Source of the DNA: CG1-02-35-72 sp045046885
GTDB lineage: Bacteria > Bacteroidota > Bacteroidia > Flavobacteriales > Flavobacteriaceae
Direction: 5' to 3'
NCBI GenBank assembly: GCA_045046885.1
Contig: JASFYX010000059.1
Span: 1 to 49,606, forward strand
Length of the DNA stretch: 49,606 nt
This document shows, in pieces, positions 32,833 to 42,046 of the stretch; positions within the stretch are counted from its first letter, which is position 1, and each line of letters starts with the position of its first letter. The notes under the pieces are model-generated. The model saw only the letters and a program-made list of their open reading frames with translations, was not told the origin of the DNA and did not search any database. Made by a program: the position numbers and the translations under genes.

Positions 32833-34080
32833 AGCTTTGTTGTGTAAAATTTTAAAAATAATGAGTGTTGCCAAACTAGAAAACCACATTAAAACAGATG
32901 AGGTAATAGCGGCTCCTAAAATTCCGTATTTGGGAATTAAATAATAATTAGCAGGAATATTGATCAGTAAAGCTACAAAAGCAATCCAATAATTGACGTG
33001 TGCTTTACCCAAAGCCGATAATAAGTTACCGTACAATCCTCTAAAAATTAAAATACCAAAAACACCTCCTGTTAGAACTAAAAACGTTGTTGTGTATTGT
33101 TGGTATTCAGTATCAAAAAGACTTAAAATAAATCCCGATAAAGGATAAAACAAAAGGCCAATAATTACACAAAACAACACAAAAAACAAATGATAGTTCT
33201 TACTGTAATTCTTTATGTAGGGTTTGTCGTATATGCGTTCGGTCAGGTTAACAAAATCTGTTGTGAGTAAAATACCTGGTAAAAACAACAAACTAAACGG
33301 AATTATAGAAACATATTTATAAGCTGTTACCAAGCTAGAATCGTTTAAAATACTGCCTATTAATAAAATATCTATGGCGAAAAGTAATTGTGTGGTTACG
33401 TTGGCTAATCCTGCAAAAAAACCGTATTTTAAAAAAGTAAAATCGAGTGGGATAGGCTGTTTGGCCGCTTTAAAATTTATTTTAAGCGATTTAAAAAACC
33501 ATAAAAAAGTAATAAAAGGGGTTACAATAAGCGCCAATGTATAGCCCCATTCTTTGTAGAAATAGCTCAAAATAAAAACAGCGATAACCAATAAGCTGTT
33601 GTAAAATATTTCTACAAAAGCAAATTTTTTGTTGTTGTGCTCTAAGCGGAATTGAATTTTTACAATTTCAAGCAAAAACATAGAGAGCATCATTACAGAC
33701 AATGCTCTTAAAAAATAAGCCGACTCTGTAAATTTTAATGGCACTAAATAACTCGCTATAAAAATAAGCGCACTCAGCAGTAAGGAAAAGACCAAACCTT
33801 TTTTAAAAACATGTGTAAAAAGTGCTTTTTTCTCGGCTACAGAATCCAGTCGAGCCCCAAAACGCAACAAACCTTGCTGTACACCTAAACCACTTAAAGG
33901 TAAGATAAAAGCCATTATGCTCATCGCGAAAAGCACATAACCCAAATCGGTCTTATCAATCAGTTTTAAAGCGATAACTGAAGCCAATAATGAAAATAAT
34001 CTGGCTATTACAGTTGCTACAAAAACATAATTGCCTTTGCGCCCTATAAATCCTTTAAAAAACGATATTAAATTTTGCAT
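32824..34080 (-). CDS. Oligosaccharide flippase (Wzx/MATE-like)
   Basis: The 418-residue protein has 12-14 hydrophobic helices. The N-terminus (GNYVFVATVIARLFSLLASVIALKLIDKTDLGYVLFAMSI) and the ending GILGAAITSSVLMWF are typical of polysaccharide biosynthesis flippases that move lipid-linked glycans across the inner membrane. It is one base from the glycosyltransferase gene upstream on the same strand, and converges on the GNAT-like gene. Substrate not deducible. Confidence 0.9.
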   Translation of the reverse strand: MQNLISFFKGFIGRKGNYVFVATVIARLFSLLASVIALKLIDKTDLGYVLFAMSIMAFILPLSGLGVQQGLLRFGARLDSVAEKKALFTHVFKKGLVFSLLLSALIFIASYLVPLKFTESAYFLRALSVMMLSMFLLEIVKIQFRLEHNNKKFAFVEIFYNSLLVIAVFILSYFYKEWGYTLALIVTPFITFLWFFKSLKINFKAAKQPIPLDFTFLKYGFFAGLANVTTQLLFAIDILLIGSILNDSSLVTAYKYVSIIPFSLLFLPGILLTTDFVNLTERIYDKPYIKNYSKNYHLFFVLFCVIIGLLFYPLSGFILSLFDTEYQQYTTTFLVLTGGVFGILIFRGLYGNLLSALGKAHVNYWIAFVALLINIPANYYLIPKYGILGAAITSSVLMWFSSLATLIIFKILHNKALK

Positions 34081-34081
34081 A

Positions 34082-35212
34082 TTACTTTTTAAGTGCTGAC
34101 AAATATACTTCGGTAAATTGTTTTGTTATGGCTAGTGGACTAAAATTTTGTTCAATATAATGGTGCATGACCTTTTTATCAAATTTTTGAGTCTTTTTAG
34201 AATAGCTAATTAAAGCATCGAGCAGAGCTGCCGAATCGTCTTTTGGTATTAATGTGCCAAAACCTTTTGGAAAATGTTCACTCACACCCCCTACGTCTGT
34301 CGCAATGACGGGTACTCCACAGGCAAAAGCTTCTAAGACGACACAGGGTGCGTTTTCTGTGGTACTAAATAAAACCAACACATCGGCTTGTTGTAAATGT
34401 TTAACTAAAACATTCTGCGGAATTTGATTTATAAAAGTGATATTCATTGCCTTTATTTTTAACGATTGAGTAAGGGGTTTAAAATCGGTTGCATTGTTAC
34501 CTATTAAAGAAAAATTGAAATCTGAAAAAGTTTCTTGTAACTTACTAATAACTTTTAAAATTGTAGGCACATTTTTAACCTTATCCATAGAGGAAATATG
34601 GATTATTTTAAAGGTTTCATCTTCTTTTTCGGCCGGTTTAAACAGCTCTGTATTAACGACGTTCGATATTTTGTGATAGTGTCCTTTAAGATCAAAGTTT
34701 TGCATAGCTAGACCAAGATTATCGGTTACAGGGCAAATAGTTGTCGCATTTTTAGCACATAGTTTTGATAAAGTCTTTTGAGTCCATCGAATTTTTTGAC
34801 AAAAAGGCTGATGATAGCCGTGCCAATGTTCTGAAATAATAAAATGTTTATGTTTAAACCATTTTAAATAGAGCGCTAAAATCCCAGCAGGGAAAATGAC
34901 ATTAAGATGTACCATATCGTATTCTCCAGTCCTTTTTAAGAGTTTTAAATAGGTCTTTAAAAATATGTAAAATTTGACAATAGGATTAGTGTTTTCTTTT
35001 ATATAAGCGACTAAAGTTGTAACATTATTTAGCGTATTATTGGTAATTTCTATGTCTGTTTTAAGATTGTCATCGCTAACAACGTGAATAACTGTAACCT
35101 TGTGGTTTAAAGCAACGGCTTCTGCATGGCGTTGAATAAAATCGCCATTGTCAGGTAAAACTCTTGACGGATACCAACTACACAGAAATAAAATGTGAAG
35201 ACGTTTTTTCAA
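34082..35212 (-). CDS. GT4-family glycosyltransferase
   Basis: The 376-residue protein is a GT-B retaining glycosyltransferase. The N-terminal domain (HILFLCSWYPSRVLPDNGDFIQRHAEAV) binds acceptor. The C-terminal domain has HISSMDKVKNVPTIL and the donor-binding ENAPCVVLEAFACGVPVIATDVGG (about 300-323). It presumably builds the glycan exported by the adjacent flippase. A minus-strand -7 element lies 14 bases upstream. Confidence 0.92.
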   Translation of the reverse strand: MKKRLHILFLCSWYPSRVLPDNGDFIQRHAEAVALNHKVTVIHVVSDDNLKTDIEITNNTLNNVTTLVAYIKENTNPIVKFYIFLKTYLKLLKRTGEYDMVHLNVIFPAGILALYLKWFKHKHFIISEHWHGYHQPFCQKIRWTQKTLSKLCAKNATTICPVTDNLGLAMQNFDLKGHYHKISNVVNTELFKPAEKEDETFKIIHISSMDKVKNVPTILKVISKLQETFSDFNFSLIGNNATDFKPLTQSLKIKAMNITFINQIPQNVLVKHLQQADVLVLFSTTENAPCVVLEAFACGVPVIATDVGGVSEHFPKGFGTLIPKDDSAALLDALISYSKKTQKFDKKVMHHYIEQNFSPLAITKQFTEVYLSALKK

Positions 35213-35226
35213 AAAAGATATTTTAT

Positions 35227-35234
35227 CAAAAGTA
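35227..35234 (-). promoter_or_regulatory. -7 element (TACTTTTG) for the glycosyltransferase-flippase pair
   Basis: On the minus strand TACTTTTG matches TAnnTTTG, 14 bases before the start at 35212. No -33 TTG at standard spacing. Confidence 0.45.
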
Positions 35235-35271
35235 ACAATAATTTTGCTTGATTATTTAGATTTTAAATTGC

Positions 35272-35279
35272 TATTTTTA
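35272..35279 (+). promoter_or_regulatory. -7-like element (TATTTTTA) four bases before a start codon
   Basis: TATTTTTA deviates from TAnnTTTG only at the last base and leaves four bases to the ATG at 35284, predicting a leaderless transcript of the HAD gene. Confidence 0.35.
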
Positions 35280-35283
35280 GCGA

Positions 35284-35964
35284 ATGAAAATTAAGCACAT
35301 TTTTTTTGATTTAGACCATACTTTATGGGACTTTGACGCTAATTCTAATAAGTCTTTTAAATATATTTTTAATAAGCTAAAAGTTGAAATTGATTTCGAA
35401 AAATTTAAAAACTATTATTATCCTATAAATGCACATTATTGGAAGTTATTTAGAGAAGATAAAATAAGTAAAAAAGATTTACGCTTTGGTCGTTTAAACG
35501 ATACTTTTGTTAAATTAAACTATAGGGTAAATTCAGAGAAAATTGTTTTATTATCAGAGGTCTATATTGATAATTTATGTAAATACAATGCTTTAATAGA
35601 GGGTGCTATAGATATATTAGACTACTTAAAACCAAAATATAAAATGCACATTATCACCAATGGTTTTGAAGAAATACAAGATAAAAAAATGACTAAATCT
35701 GGTTTGGCACCTTATTTTGAGACGGTTATTACATCAGAACAAGTAGGCGTTAAGAAACCAAACCCTAAGATATTTAACTTTGCCTTAGAATCATCTCAAG
35801 CAGAAGCCCATGAAAGTATTATGATTGGTGATAATTACGAAGCCGATGTTATGGGGGCTTTAGACTTTGGATTAGATGCTATTTTTTGTAATTTTAACAA
35901 ACAGCCAAGTGCACAAAATATTAAATCTGTTACCAATCTGATACAATTAAAACAGTATCTTTAA
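35284..35964 (+). CDS. HAD hydrolase, YjjG-type noncanonical pyrimidine nucleotidase
   Basis: The 226-residue phosphatase has HAD motif I FFDLDHTLWDFD (8-19, nucleophile Asp10 and Asp12), motif II ITNG, the motif III Lys in GVKKPNPKIF and motif IV MIGDNYEADVMGA. The helical cap (about 20-95) and the DLDHTLWDF start are typical of YjjG, which dephosphorylates pyrimidine nucleotides. Three envelope-protein genes follow on the same strand; the first starts 32 bases later. Confidence 0.93.
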   Translation: MKIKHIFFDLDHTLWDFDANSNKSFKYIFNKLKVEIDFEKFKNYYYPINAHYWKLFREDKISKKDLRFGRLNDTFVKLNYRVNSEKIVLLSEVYIDNLCKYNALIEGAIDILDYLKPKYKMHIITNGFEEIQDKKMTKSGLAPYFETVITSEQVGVKKPNPKIFNFALESSQAEAHESIMIGDNYEADVMGALDFGLDAIFCNFNKQPSAQNIKSVTNLIQLKQYL

Positions 35965-35996
35965 CGTTTGTATATCTTAAATAAGCTTATTATAAA

Positions 35997-36956
35997 ATGT
36001 TTAGACTAAATAAAGTTTTTTTAATATTTTTTGTTTTAACACTTTTTTCGTGTGTTAAGAAAGATACTGTAGATTTTACTCAGGTAGATAATCTATCTTT
36101 TAATCAGCAATTAAAAGGTTCTTTGCTAAAATTTAATGCTACTTTACCCGATTTTGGTGATGTTAATAATTTACCTTTTACAACCTATCAAATTAATTCG
36201 CCTATAGATGCTTTTAGCAATGCTACGATTCAAAGTGCCTTACAAAAACTGACATTTCATTTTAATTTTGACAATACCTTTAACCGTGATTTCGAATTTC
36301 AATTCAATTTTTTAGATACAAATAACAATCAAGTTTATAGTACAACAGTAACTGTTAATAAATTAGCTGTTACAAATAAAGATGTTATTGTTGAAGGTGC
36401 CGACTTGGTAAACTTAAAAACAACTACTCAGGTTAATATAATTGTATCGCTTTTAAACAGCACTTCAATAGACAACACACTAGGTGCATCTTTAAAAATA
36501 AATCTTAATGCAACATTAGATTTAAATACGGGTCAGCAAGTAGAAGCCTCATTAATATCTATAGACGCTTCGTTGCCCAATTTTACAGATGTAGATAATT
36601 TACCTTTTACCACTTTCGATTTTAACACACTATTAGATGTTTTTAATAAGAATGAAATAAAAGATAATTTACAAAAAGTTGAAGTTCATTTTGAAATTGA
36701 CAACACTTTTAACCGCGATTTTGATTTTGTATTAGATTTTTTAGATGCTAATGACAATATTACATATACCATTTTTATAAACTTAGATAAAACAACTCAA
36801 ACCACTTTCGATCAAGTTATAGAAGGAACAGATTTACAAAATTTAAAAAACTCTAGAAAAATAAATGTACATATAAGTGTGGTTAACGCAACAACAATAG
36901 ATAATACGCCCAACGCTTTTATTGATTTTAAATCGAGTGCAACATTATTCTTTTAA
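35997..36956 (+). CDS. Lipoprotein made of two tandem ~140-residue repeats
   Basis: The 319-residue protein has a lipobox (LFSC, Cys19) and then an internal duplication with a period of about 141 residues. Repeat 1 (about 42-175) contains LPDFGDVNNLPFTTYQ and FNFDNTFNRDFEF; repeat 2 (about 183-319) contains LPNFTDVDNLPFTTFD and FEIDNTFNRDFDF. I recognise no named domain. It precedes the DUF5723 gene by 14 bases and may be a surface partner of that protein. Confidence 0.8.
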   Translation: MFRLNKVFLIFFVLTLFSCVKKDTVDFTQVDNLSFNQQLKGSLLKFNATLPDFGDVNNLPFTTYQINSPIDAFSNATIQSALQKLTFHFNFDNTFNRDFEFQFNFLDTNNNQVYSTTVTVNKLAVTNKDVIVEGADLVNLKTTTQVNIIVSLLNSTSIDNTLGASLKINLNATLDLNTGQQVEASLISIDASLPNFTDVDNLPFTTFDFNTLLDVFNKNEIKDNLQKVEVHFEIDNTFNRDFDFVLDFLDANDNITYTIFINLDKTTQTTFDQVIEGTDLQNLKNSRKINVHISVVNATTIDNTPNAFIDFKSSATLFF

Positions 36957-36970
36957 AAAGAAATTTCCAA

Positions 36971-38344
36971 ATGAAAAAAAGCATTCTATTTATTTTTATT
37001 GTAATGAGTTTATTTAAAGGGTTATCTCAAAATAAGCCTATTTTATACGATTTTACAGAAGTACCACAATCATTGATGCTCAATCCTGGGGCAGAAGTTA
37101 ATCATAAATGGCATATAGGTGTACCAGCCCTTTCGGGAACATCTTTATCTGTAGGCTTAAGAGGTTTTAGAGTTACAGATTTATTTGCAAAAGATGGTTT
37201 AGATATAAATGCCAAACTCGAAAAATTAATTTTTAAACTTAATCCGTCAGATAATATTGTCATAAACCAGCAAATAGAGTTTTTAAATGTTGGCATTAGA
37301 TTACCTAACGAAAAAGATTATTTGAGCTTTGGTTTTTATGAAGAGCTTAATTTTATAGGTTATTACCCAAAAGATTTGGCTATTTTTCTTTTCGAGGGGA
37401 ATAAAGACATTGGACGTGTTTTTAATGCAGAATCTGTTAGGCTAAAAGCCGATTTAGTGGGTGTTTTTCATATAGGTATAAATAGACGTTTTAGTGATAA
37501 ATTTATTGCAGGAGCTCGATTTAAATTATATTCAGGTGCTTTAGATATAAAGTCTATTAAAAATACAGGCTTATTTTTTACAACAAAAGGTATAGATAAT
37601 ATCTACCGTCATAATTTGCAAAATATAAACTTAAAAGTCCAAACATCAGGATTCTTTATTGGCGATGATTATGATGAAAATTTTTATAAAAAGCTATTCA
37701 GTAAAGTTTTTTTTGGTGGTAATTTGGGGTTTGGTCTCGATATGGGTTTAACGTATAAACCAAATAAGCAAACAAAAATAACGGCTAGTGTGCAAGATTT
37801 AGGATTTATAAAATATACAAAACAAGTTATTGGCGCAGAAGTTAAAGGTAATTTCGCAACAGAAGGTGTTGAATTACAAACACCTATCGTGTCGGGCATA
37901 GATTATTTTAAACAAATTATAGACGATGTAGAAGCCAGCCTAGACAGTCAAACTATTTATGATAGCTATATATCTTTTAGAGAACCTAAAATTAATGCTT
38001 CTGTGGGCTATAGTTTTGGTTTGCCTCATTTAGAAGAATGTTTTAAACCAAGATTAGACAACCCTTATCGCAATCAAATAGGGATGCAATTTTTCTCAAT
38101 TGTAAGACCAAAGCAACCGCAATTGGCTACAACTATTTTTTATTATCGCCGTGTTAATAAATACTTGCGTACCAAATTAACTTATACTGTTGATTCTTAT
38201 TCGCCTAGTAGTGTAGGTTTTGGTTTATCATCTCACATAGGGCACTTTAATTTATATGGTAGTTTTATTAATCTTTTTGGGGCTAATAATTTTTATAATT
38301 CAAATTACAATGCTTTTCAGTTTGGTATGAACGTAATATTTTAA
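36971..38344 (+). CDS. DUF5723 outer-membrane beta-barrel-like protein
   Basis: The 457-residue protein has a signal peptide (about 1-19, ending LSQ) and the DUF5723 start YDFTEVPQSLMLNPGAEV. Many alternating strands (FGFYEELNF, VFHIGINRRFSDKFIAGARFKL) and an aromatic C-terminal end suggest an outer-membrane barrel related to PorV/FadL-like proteins. It lies between two other exported proteins, two bases before the next gene. Function not established. Confidence 0.85.
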   Translation: MKKSILFIFIVMSLFKGLSQNKPILYDFTEVPQSLMLNPGAEVNHKWHIGVPALSGTSLSVGLRGFRVTDLFAKDGLDINAKLEKLIFKLNPSDNIVINQQIEFLNVGIRLPNEKDYLSFGFYEELNFIGYYPKDLAIFLFEGNKDIGRVFNAESVRLKADLVGVFHIGINRRFSDKFIAGARFKLYSGALDIKSIKNTGLFFTTKGIDNIYRHNLQNINLKVQTSGFFIGDDYDENFYKKLFSKVFFGGNLGFGLDMGLTYKPNKQTKITASVQDLGFIKYTKQVIGAEVKGNFATEGVELQTPIVSGIDYFKQIIDDVEASLDSQTIYDSYISFREPKINASVGYSFGLPHLEECFKPRLDNPYRNQIGMQFFSIVRPKQPQLATTIFYYRRVNKYLRTKLTYTVDSYSPSSVGFGLSSHIGHFNLYGSFINLFGANNFYNSNYNAFQFGMNVIF

Positions 38345-38346
38345 AA

Positions 38347-39255
38347 ATGAAAAAATTATTTTTACTAGGATTTATCTTTATCGGATTTCAATTTATATCG
38401 GCTCAAGAAGCCTTAAATAATTATAAATACATTATTGTCCCTAAATATTTTGAATTCCAAGACAAGGCCGATAGTTATCAAATAAACTCGTTAACACAAT
38501 TCTTATTGAATAAAAAAGGCTTAAATACTCTTTTTGACGATACTATTTATCCTGACGATTTAAAACACGACAGATGTTTGAGCTTAAAAGTTAATCTTTT
38601 AATGACCTCTAATTTTTCTCGTATAAAAATAAAAGTCACTTTTTTAAATTGTGATAACGAAAATGTTTATACAACAGAAGAAGGAGTAAGTAAAGAAAAA
38701 GATTATAAAAAGGCTTATCATGAAGCCCTAAGAGGAGCGCTTAAAAGCCTAGATGGTTATGTTTACACTTATACGCCTAAGACTGTTTTAACTGTAGTTA
38801 AATCTAAACCAGCAATTAAAACTTTAACAAAGCCAAAAGTAGTTGTAAAAAAAGTAATTCCTAAAAAAGTTGTGCTAGTTGAACCTCAAAATAAAGTTAA
38901 AAAGCCTAAACCTCTTAAAAAGAAAAGAGGAATTAAGAAGGTTCAATTTAAAGAGGCAAAGTTTACGAAAAAAGCTAAAATTGAATCCCCTTTAGTAGGC
39001 TTGTACAGTAACAATGCAATAACTTTTGAAATAGCCAATTTTAAAAACTATTATATTTTTTCAAAACATATTAAAAAGGGCAATACGTTTCAATCATTCC
39101 CTTTAGGTTTTATTTTCAATACTTCTAAGAAGGACTATTTTTTGGTTAAAATATCAGGAACTTTTACAGGATATCAAAAAAATAATGGCGATTTTGTTAT
39201 TGATATAATAGATGATGAAGGCGTTTTAAAGACAGTAACATACAAAAAACAGTAG
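38347..39255 (+). CDS. Exported protein with a lysine-rich linker
   Basis: The 302-residue protein has a signal peptide (about 1-19, ending ISA). A conserved-looking N-terminal domain follows (about 20-140, YIIVPKYFEFQDKADSYQIN), then a strongly basic Lys/Pro/Val linker (about 150-215) and a C-terminal beta-rich domain. The N-terminal pattern recurs in flavobacterial proteins encoded near DUF5723. The linker could bind peptidoglycan or span the periplasm. It is the last gene of the operon, with one base to the convergent rarA stop. Confidence 0.78.
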   Translation: MKKLFLLGFIFIGFQFISAQEALNNYKYIIVPKYFEFQDKADSYQINSLTQFLLNKKGLNTLFDDTIYPDDLKHDRCLSLKVNLLMTSNFSRIKIKVTFLNCDNENVYTTEEGVSKEKDYKKAYHEALRGALKSLDGYVYTYTPKTVLTVVKSKPAIKTLTKPKVVVKKVIPKKVVLVEPQNKVKKPKPLKKKRGIKKVQFKEAKFTKKAKIESPLVGLYSNNAITFEIANFKNYYIFSKHIKKGNTFQSFPLGFIFNTSKKDYFLVKISGTFTGYQKNNGDFVIDIIDDEGVLKTVTYKKQ

Positions 39256-39256
39256 A

Positions 39257-40528
39257 TTAGTAATTGTATTTATCTTTCCAAAGACTTTTTAAATAGGCTC
39301 GTAACTGATTTTCACGCAGATTATCTCCTGGCTCATACAAGGTTGTATTGCTAATTTCTTGAGGTAGAAATTCTAACTCTGCAAAGTTGTCGTTGTAATT
39401 ATGGGCGTATTTGTAATCTTTGCCATAATTTAGGTCTTTCATCAATTTTGTTGGGGCATTTCGTAAGGCTAAAGGCACAGATAAATCGCCTGTTTGTCGT
39501 ACCAATTCTTGAGCTTCTTTTATGGCTTTATAACTAGCATTACTTTTTGGTGACGCAGCTAAATAGGTAGCACACTGACTTAAAATTATACGCGATTCGG
39601 GGTTGCCTATTACAGAAACAGCATTAAATGTGTTATTGGCCAAAATTAGCGCAGTAGGGTTGGCATTGCCAATATCTTCGCTAGCTAAAATAAGTAACCG
39701 GCGGGCAATAAATTTAACATCTTCGCCGCCTTCTATCATACGTGCCAACCAATATACAGCTGCATTAGGGTCGCTACCACGAATAGATTTTATAAAAGCC
39801 GAAATAATATCGTAGTGTTGCTCGCCTGTCTTATCGTATCTGGCAGGATTTTGTTGTACAGCCTGTAAAACTAAAGCGTTTGTAATAGTCACTTTTTCTT
39901 GATTGCCAATTATTAATTCAAAAATATTTAACAATTTACGCGCGTCACCTCCTGATAGTTGCAATAAAGCATCGGTTTCTTTTAAGGTGATTTTTTTATC
40001 TTTTAAAACAGTGTCAACTTTTAAAGCACGATGAACAAGTGCTATTAGATCGGCTTTATCAAAAGCATTTAAAATATATACTTGACAGCGTGATAATAGG
40101 GCAGGAATGACCTCAAAACTCGGATTTTCTGTAGTAGCACCAATTAATGTTACCCACCCTTTTTCTACAGCTCCTAAAAGTGAATCTTGTTGCGACTTAC
40201 TAAACCTGTGAATTTCGTCGATAAAAAGAATTGGATTTTTTGTAGTGAATAAACCGCCACTTTGTTTGGCTTTATCAATAATCTCTCTAACGTCTTTTAC
40301 ACCAGAATTAATAGCACTTAAGCTGTAAAAAGGACGCTGAGAAGTTACAGCAATAATATTGGCCAAAGTAGTTTTACCAATGCCTGGTGGCCCCCAAAAA
40401 ATAAGTGAAGGTATAATGCCATTTTTAATATGCTGTGTTAAAGCACCGCTTTTACCTACCAAATGTTGCTGACTTATAAAGTCTTCTAAAGTTTTTGGTC
40501 TAATTCTTTCGGCTAAAGGGATATCCAT
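39257..40528 (-). CDS. rarA: Replication-associated recombination protein A (MgsA/WHIP-type AAA+ ATPase)
   Basis: RarA acts at stalled replication forks. From the ATG at 40528 the protein is 423 residues and starts MDIPLAERIRPKTLEDFISQ. It has Walker A GPPGIGKTT (about 45-53), Walker B FIDEIHRF, sensor GATTENPSF, and the C-terminal tetramerisation region with SIRGSDPNAAVYWLARMIEGGED. A GTG one codon earlier (40531) is possible, but a -7-like element exactly four bases upstream favours the ATG. Confidence 0.95.
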   Translation of the reverse strand: MDIPLAERIRPKTLEDFISQQHLVGKSGALTQHIKNGIIPSLIFWGPPGIGKTTLANIIAVTSQRPFYSLSAINSGVKDVREIIDKAKQSGGLFTTKNPILFIDEIHRFSKSQQDSLLGAVEKGWVTLIGATTENPSFEVIPALLSRCQVYILNAFDKADLIALVHRALKVDTVLKDKKITLKETDALLQLSGGDARKLLNIFELIIGNQEKVTITNALVLQAVQQNPARYDKTGEQHYDIISAFIKSIRGSDPNAAVYWLARMIEGGEDVKFIARRLLILASEDIGNANPTALILANNTFNAVSVIGNPESRIILSQCATYLAASPKSNASYKAIKEAQELVRQTGDLSVPLALRNAPTKLMKDLNYGKDYKYAHNYNDNFAELEFLPQEISNTTLYEPGDNLRENQLRAYLKSLWKDKYNY

Positions 40529-40532
40529 CACG

Positions 40533-40540
40533 TAAAAGTA
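40533..40540 (-). promoter_or_regulatory. -7-like element (TACTTTTA) four bases before the rarA ATG
   Basis: On the minus strand TACTTTTA is followed by CGTG and then the ATG at 40528. If used, the transcript begins at or just past the start codon. Confidence 0.35.
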
Positions 40541-40584
40541 GTAATTTTAAAGGGTATTTTAAACATTATAAAAACTATTTATTA

Positions 40585-41265
40585 ATGACAAATAGCCATG
40601 CAAATCCTTTTAAATTTAGGTTGAGAACATTGGTAATTCCTTTGTATTCTGTCTTGTTTTTGTGGATTGTATTATTGCTAGATTTTAGGTTTAATTTGCA
40701 CTTATTGTATTACGGTATTTATCCCAGAACACTCAACGGAATGATAGGTATTATTGCCTCACCTTTTATTCATAAGGGTATCACTCATCTAGCAAACAAC
40801 TCGTTACCTTTATTTGTTTTACTTTTATATCTGTTTTATTTTTATGACAGGATAGCTTTTAAAGTTTTAATTCAAGGAACACTTCTCCTAGGTTTTTTAA
40901 CGTGGCTTATAGCCCGACCGGCTTATCATATAGGGGCAAGTGGTGTTGTATATTTATTAGTCAGTTTTATATTTTTTAGTGGCTTATTGAGTAAAAATAT
41001 GCGTTTGATAGCTGTTTCTATGATAGTTGTGTTCCTTTATGGAAGTTTGGTTTGGTATATGTTTCCAAAACAACAGGAGATGATGTCTTGGGAAGGACAT
41101 TTATCGGGGTTTATAGCGGGTCTTGTTTTAGCTCTAAGATATAGAAGAACATTACCAAAACCTTTTAAATACAATTGGGAAGAGAACGGTTACGAAAATG
41201 ATGAATTTGATAATCTATTTGATGTAGATGGTAATTTTAAGCCACCTAAAGAAGATCCACAATAA
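40585..41265 (+). CDS. Rhomboid-family intramembrane serine protease
   Basis: The 226-residue protein has six predicted helices. The oxyanion/hydrophilic region HLANN (68-72), the nucleophile Ser119 in GASG, and the base His172 in SWEGHLSGF are all in place, so it should be active. A soluble acidic C-terminal tail (about 190-226) is cytosolic or periplasmic. Its substrates are unknown. Two bases separate its stop from that of the convergent rlmB gene. Confidence 0.93.
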   Translation: MTNSHANPFKFRLRTLVIPLYSVLFLWIVLLLDFRFNLHLLYYGIYPRTLNGMIGIIASPFIHKGITHLANNSLPLFVLLLYLFYFYDRIAFKVLIQGTLLLGFLTWLIARPAYHIGASGVVYLLVSFIFFSGLLSKNMRLIAVSMIVVFLYGSLVWYMFPKQQEMMSWEGHLSGFIAGLVLALRYRRTLPKPFKYNWEENGYENDEFDNLFDVDGNFKPPKEDPQ

Positions 41266-41267
41266 AC

Positions 41268-41999
41268 TTACAGACGTTGCCTTACAGCTTCATATAAAAA
41301 AGCACCACAAGCTACCGATACATTTAACGATTCTATTGTGCCTAGTAATGGTAATTTAGCTTTAATATCGGCAATTTTAAGTACAGAAGGTGAAATCCCT
41401 TTGTGTTCAGAGCCCATAATTACGGCTGTTGGTTTTTTTAAATCAACATTATAAATAGAGGTATTTGTTTTTTCTGTAGTTGCTACTAATTGTATAGCTG
41501 AGGCTTGTAACATATAAACAGCATCTTTTATATGATTTACTTTACAAATAGGTACTTTAAACGCAGCTCCGGCCGATGTTTTAATAGATTCAGCATTCAA
41601 AGGGGCACTTCCTTGACTGGGTATAATAATAGCTGTTACACCACAGCATTCGGCCGTTCTAATTATGGCACCAAAATTTCTTACATCGGTAATACCGTCA
41701 AGTAGTAACAATAGCGGTGTTGTATTTTGAGAATTTTCTAAAACGCTTTCTAAATCGGCAAAGTCAATAGCAGCTATTTTGGCCACAATACCTTGATGGT
41801 TGTTATTTTTAGAAAGTTTGTTCAGTTTTTCAATCGGTACATAACTGCTAGAAATATTGTTATTTCTAATCAAGTAATTAAGCTCGTTAAATAAAGCTCC
41901 TTTTAAATCTTTCTGAATATAAACTTTTTCGAGCGTTTTATTGGCTTGTATAGCTTCAATACAAGCTCTTATACCAAATATTAGTGTATTTGTAGTCAT
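41268..41999 (-). CDS. rlmB: TrmH/SpoU-family 23S rRNA (Gm2251) methyltransferase
   Basis: The 243-residue protein has an N-terminal substrate-binding domain starting TLIFGIRACIEAI. The knotted SPOUT domain follows with DGITDVRNFGAIIRTAECCG, VIMGSEHKGIS and the knot end ESLNVSVACGAFLYEAVRQR. This is the RlmB type, which 2'-O-methylates G2251 of 23S rRNA; a tRNA-modifying paralogue is less likely given the N-terminal domain. A -7 element lies four bases upstream. Confidence 0.92.
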   Translation of the reverse strand: MTTNTLIFGIRACIEAIQANKTLEKVYIQKDLKGALFNELNYLIRNNNISSSYVPIEKLNKLSKNNNHQGIVAKIAAIDFADLESVLENSQNTTPLLLLLDGITDVRNFGAIIRTAECCGVTAIIIPSQGSAPLNAESIKTSAGAAFKVPICKVNHIKDAVYMLQASAIQLVATTEKTNTSIYNVDLKKPTAVIMGSEHKGISPSVLKIADIKAKLPLLGTIESLNVSVACGAFLYEAVRQRL

Positions 42000-42003
42000 G
42001 CTG

Positions 42004-42011
42004 CAAAGCTA
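42004..42011 (-). promoter_or_regulatory. -7 element (TAGCTTTG) four bases before the rlmB ATG
   Basis: On the minus strand TAGCTTTG, an exact TAnnTTTG match, is followed by CAGC and the ATG at 41999. This predicts a leaderless mRNA. Confidence 0.5.
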
Positions 42012-42046
42012 ATTAAAAATAAAACCAAGTTAAAGAGGCGTTGTAA

